Source of the DNA: an uncultured Chloroflexota bacterium
Lineage (GTDB): Bacteria > Chloroflexota > Anaerolineae > Aggregatilineales > Phototrophicaceae
DNA: 5,869 bases
Assembly: GCA_937942935.1 (NCBI GenBank)
Contig: CALDGT010000081.1
Location: 1-5,869, forward strand
Reading direction: 5' to 3'
Below, in pieces: positions 5,414 through 5,869 of this stretch. Below the pieces are notes generated by a model. That model had not been told where the DNA came from. It searched no databases and saw only the letters and a list, made by a program, of their open reading frames with translations. Position 1 is the stretch's first letter. The number at the start of each line of letters is the position of its first letter. Both the position numbers and the translations under genes were made by a program.

Positions 5414-5869
5414 ATGTCGGCTAGGCAACGGTTACAACAAGGGGTGAGGGCATTAATCGCCTTCACCCGTCCCATAGACAATGAACTCGCACAGAAATAT
5501 CTCAATGAAGCGCAAATGGCGCTTTTTAAGCAGATGAAACGCAGTGAACAATTGCACAGCCTGAATGTATTGCGTCATTTGGGGGATGTATCGCATGATT
5601 TGGCGGTGGCGGCATTGTTGCACGATTGTGGCAAAATTTGTTACCCGTTGGCGATATGGCAAAAATCCATCGCGGTGATGATTCGTAAAATTACCCCGAA
5701 TCGGTATATGACATGGAGCAAAAAGTCACCCAAACATCTGTGGTATAAAGCCTTTGTGGTGGCGGAAAATCACCCGCAATGGGGCGCAGTTTCACCAATG
5801 CCTGCCGCTCGTATGGCCACGCTGGACCTGAAGGTGATGTTCAACTTCAACATCGCACAGATCAATCCT
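5414..5869 (+). CDS. HD-domain phosphohydrolase-like protein (partial, 3' end cut)
   Basis: The ATG at 5414 comes 2 bases after the protease stop codon, with only a weak GGGA (5402-5405) ahead, so translation probably depends on coupling. The frame is open to the right edge (152 residues). HD-superfamily metal-binding elements are visible: H48 in EQLHSLNVLRHL, the H70-D71 pair in AALLHDCGK, and H120 in VVAENHPQWGA. I recall proteins of this layout as short HD proteins of Chloroflexota and relatives. HD enzymes are metal-dependent phosphohydrolases, and the substrate here cannot be told. After WGA (122-125) the family normally goes on with an Ala-rich helix and an LIRxHQ-like segment. Instead the frame reads an unrelated string, MPAARMATLDLKVMFNFN, with GC-rich codon ends. 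The last 25 or so residues may therefore not belong to this protein (frameshift or assembly join). The N-terminal 125 residues are reliable. Confidence 0.8.
   Translation, partial: MSARQRLQQGVRALIAFTRPIDNELAQKYLNEAQMALFKQMKRSEQLHSLNVLRHLGDVSHDLAVAALLHDCGKICYPLAIWQKSIAVMIRKITPNRYMTWSKKSPKHLWYKAFVVAENHPQWGAVSPMPAARMATLDLKVMFNFNIAQINP
5798..5869. other. Terminal segment with foreign-looking composition
   Basis: From about 5798 to the edge the DNA is roughly 54% GC. In the HD frame, 15 of 18 codons counted from the GCC at 5816 end in G or C (CTG, GAC, AAG, TTC, AAC, ATC), whereas the preceding genes freely use ATT, TTT, AAT and GAT. The expected continuation of the HD family is absent. A chimeric contig end, a small insertion or a true boundary to other DNA would all fit. 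The segment is too short to identify. Confidence 0.35.

Overview
The window looks like a piece of a bacterial chromosome of moderate GC (sampled lines run about 33 to 53%). The best guess for the source is a member of the Chloroflexota, possibly a metagenomic one. That guess rests on remembered family resemblance of three proteins: the TgpA-like transglutaminase membrane protein, the compact M50 site-2 protease, and the HD protein directly behind it. No rRNA, tRNA or other taxonomic marker is present, so the assignment is an inference. Both ends cut through genes, and the last ~70 bases look unlike the rest.

Layout, left to right. (1) 1-776, minus: the N-terminal multi-membrane-pass part of a TgpA/transglutaminase-like protein, running off the left edge. 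(2) 777-943: a divergent intergenic region with one promoter candidate for each direction. (3) 944-3160, plus: a 738-residue protein with an N-terminal TIR domain, a conserved linker, a coiled coil, one membrane helix and nine full TPR repeats plus a degenerate tenth. This is the accessory and most interesting gene of the window. (4) 3159-3200: a hairpin with a T-run that terminates the minus-strand gene. (5) 3218-4609, minus: a complete M20 metallo-dipeptidase with all expected metal ligands. (6) 4610-4757: a second divergent intergenic region with several dyads. (7) 4758-5411, plus: an M50 site-2 protease with HEFAH and a downstream metal-binding Asp. (8) 5414-5869, plus: an HD-domain phosphohydrolase-like protein only 2 bases behind the protease and running off the right edge.

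How the genes relate. The TIR-TPR gene stands alone. It is divergent from the transglutaminase gene, convergent with the peptidase gene, and has its own promoter candidate and ribosome binding site. It therefore reads as a self-contained, membrane-anchored sensor/effector: a probable NAD-consuming or signalling TIR on the cytoplasmic side and a long TPR binding surface on the other side of the membrane. No known partner gene (Thoeris ThsA, CBASS cyclase, SAVED or STING protein) is in the window. The protease and HD genes form a probable two-gene operon whose likely promoter carries an 18-bp dyad. The M20 peptidase looks like ordinary housekeeping.
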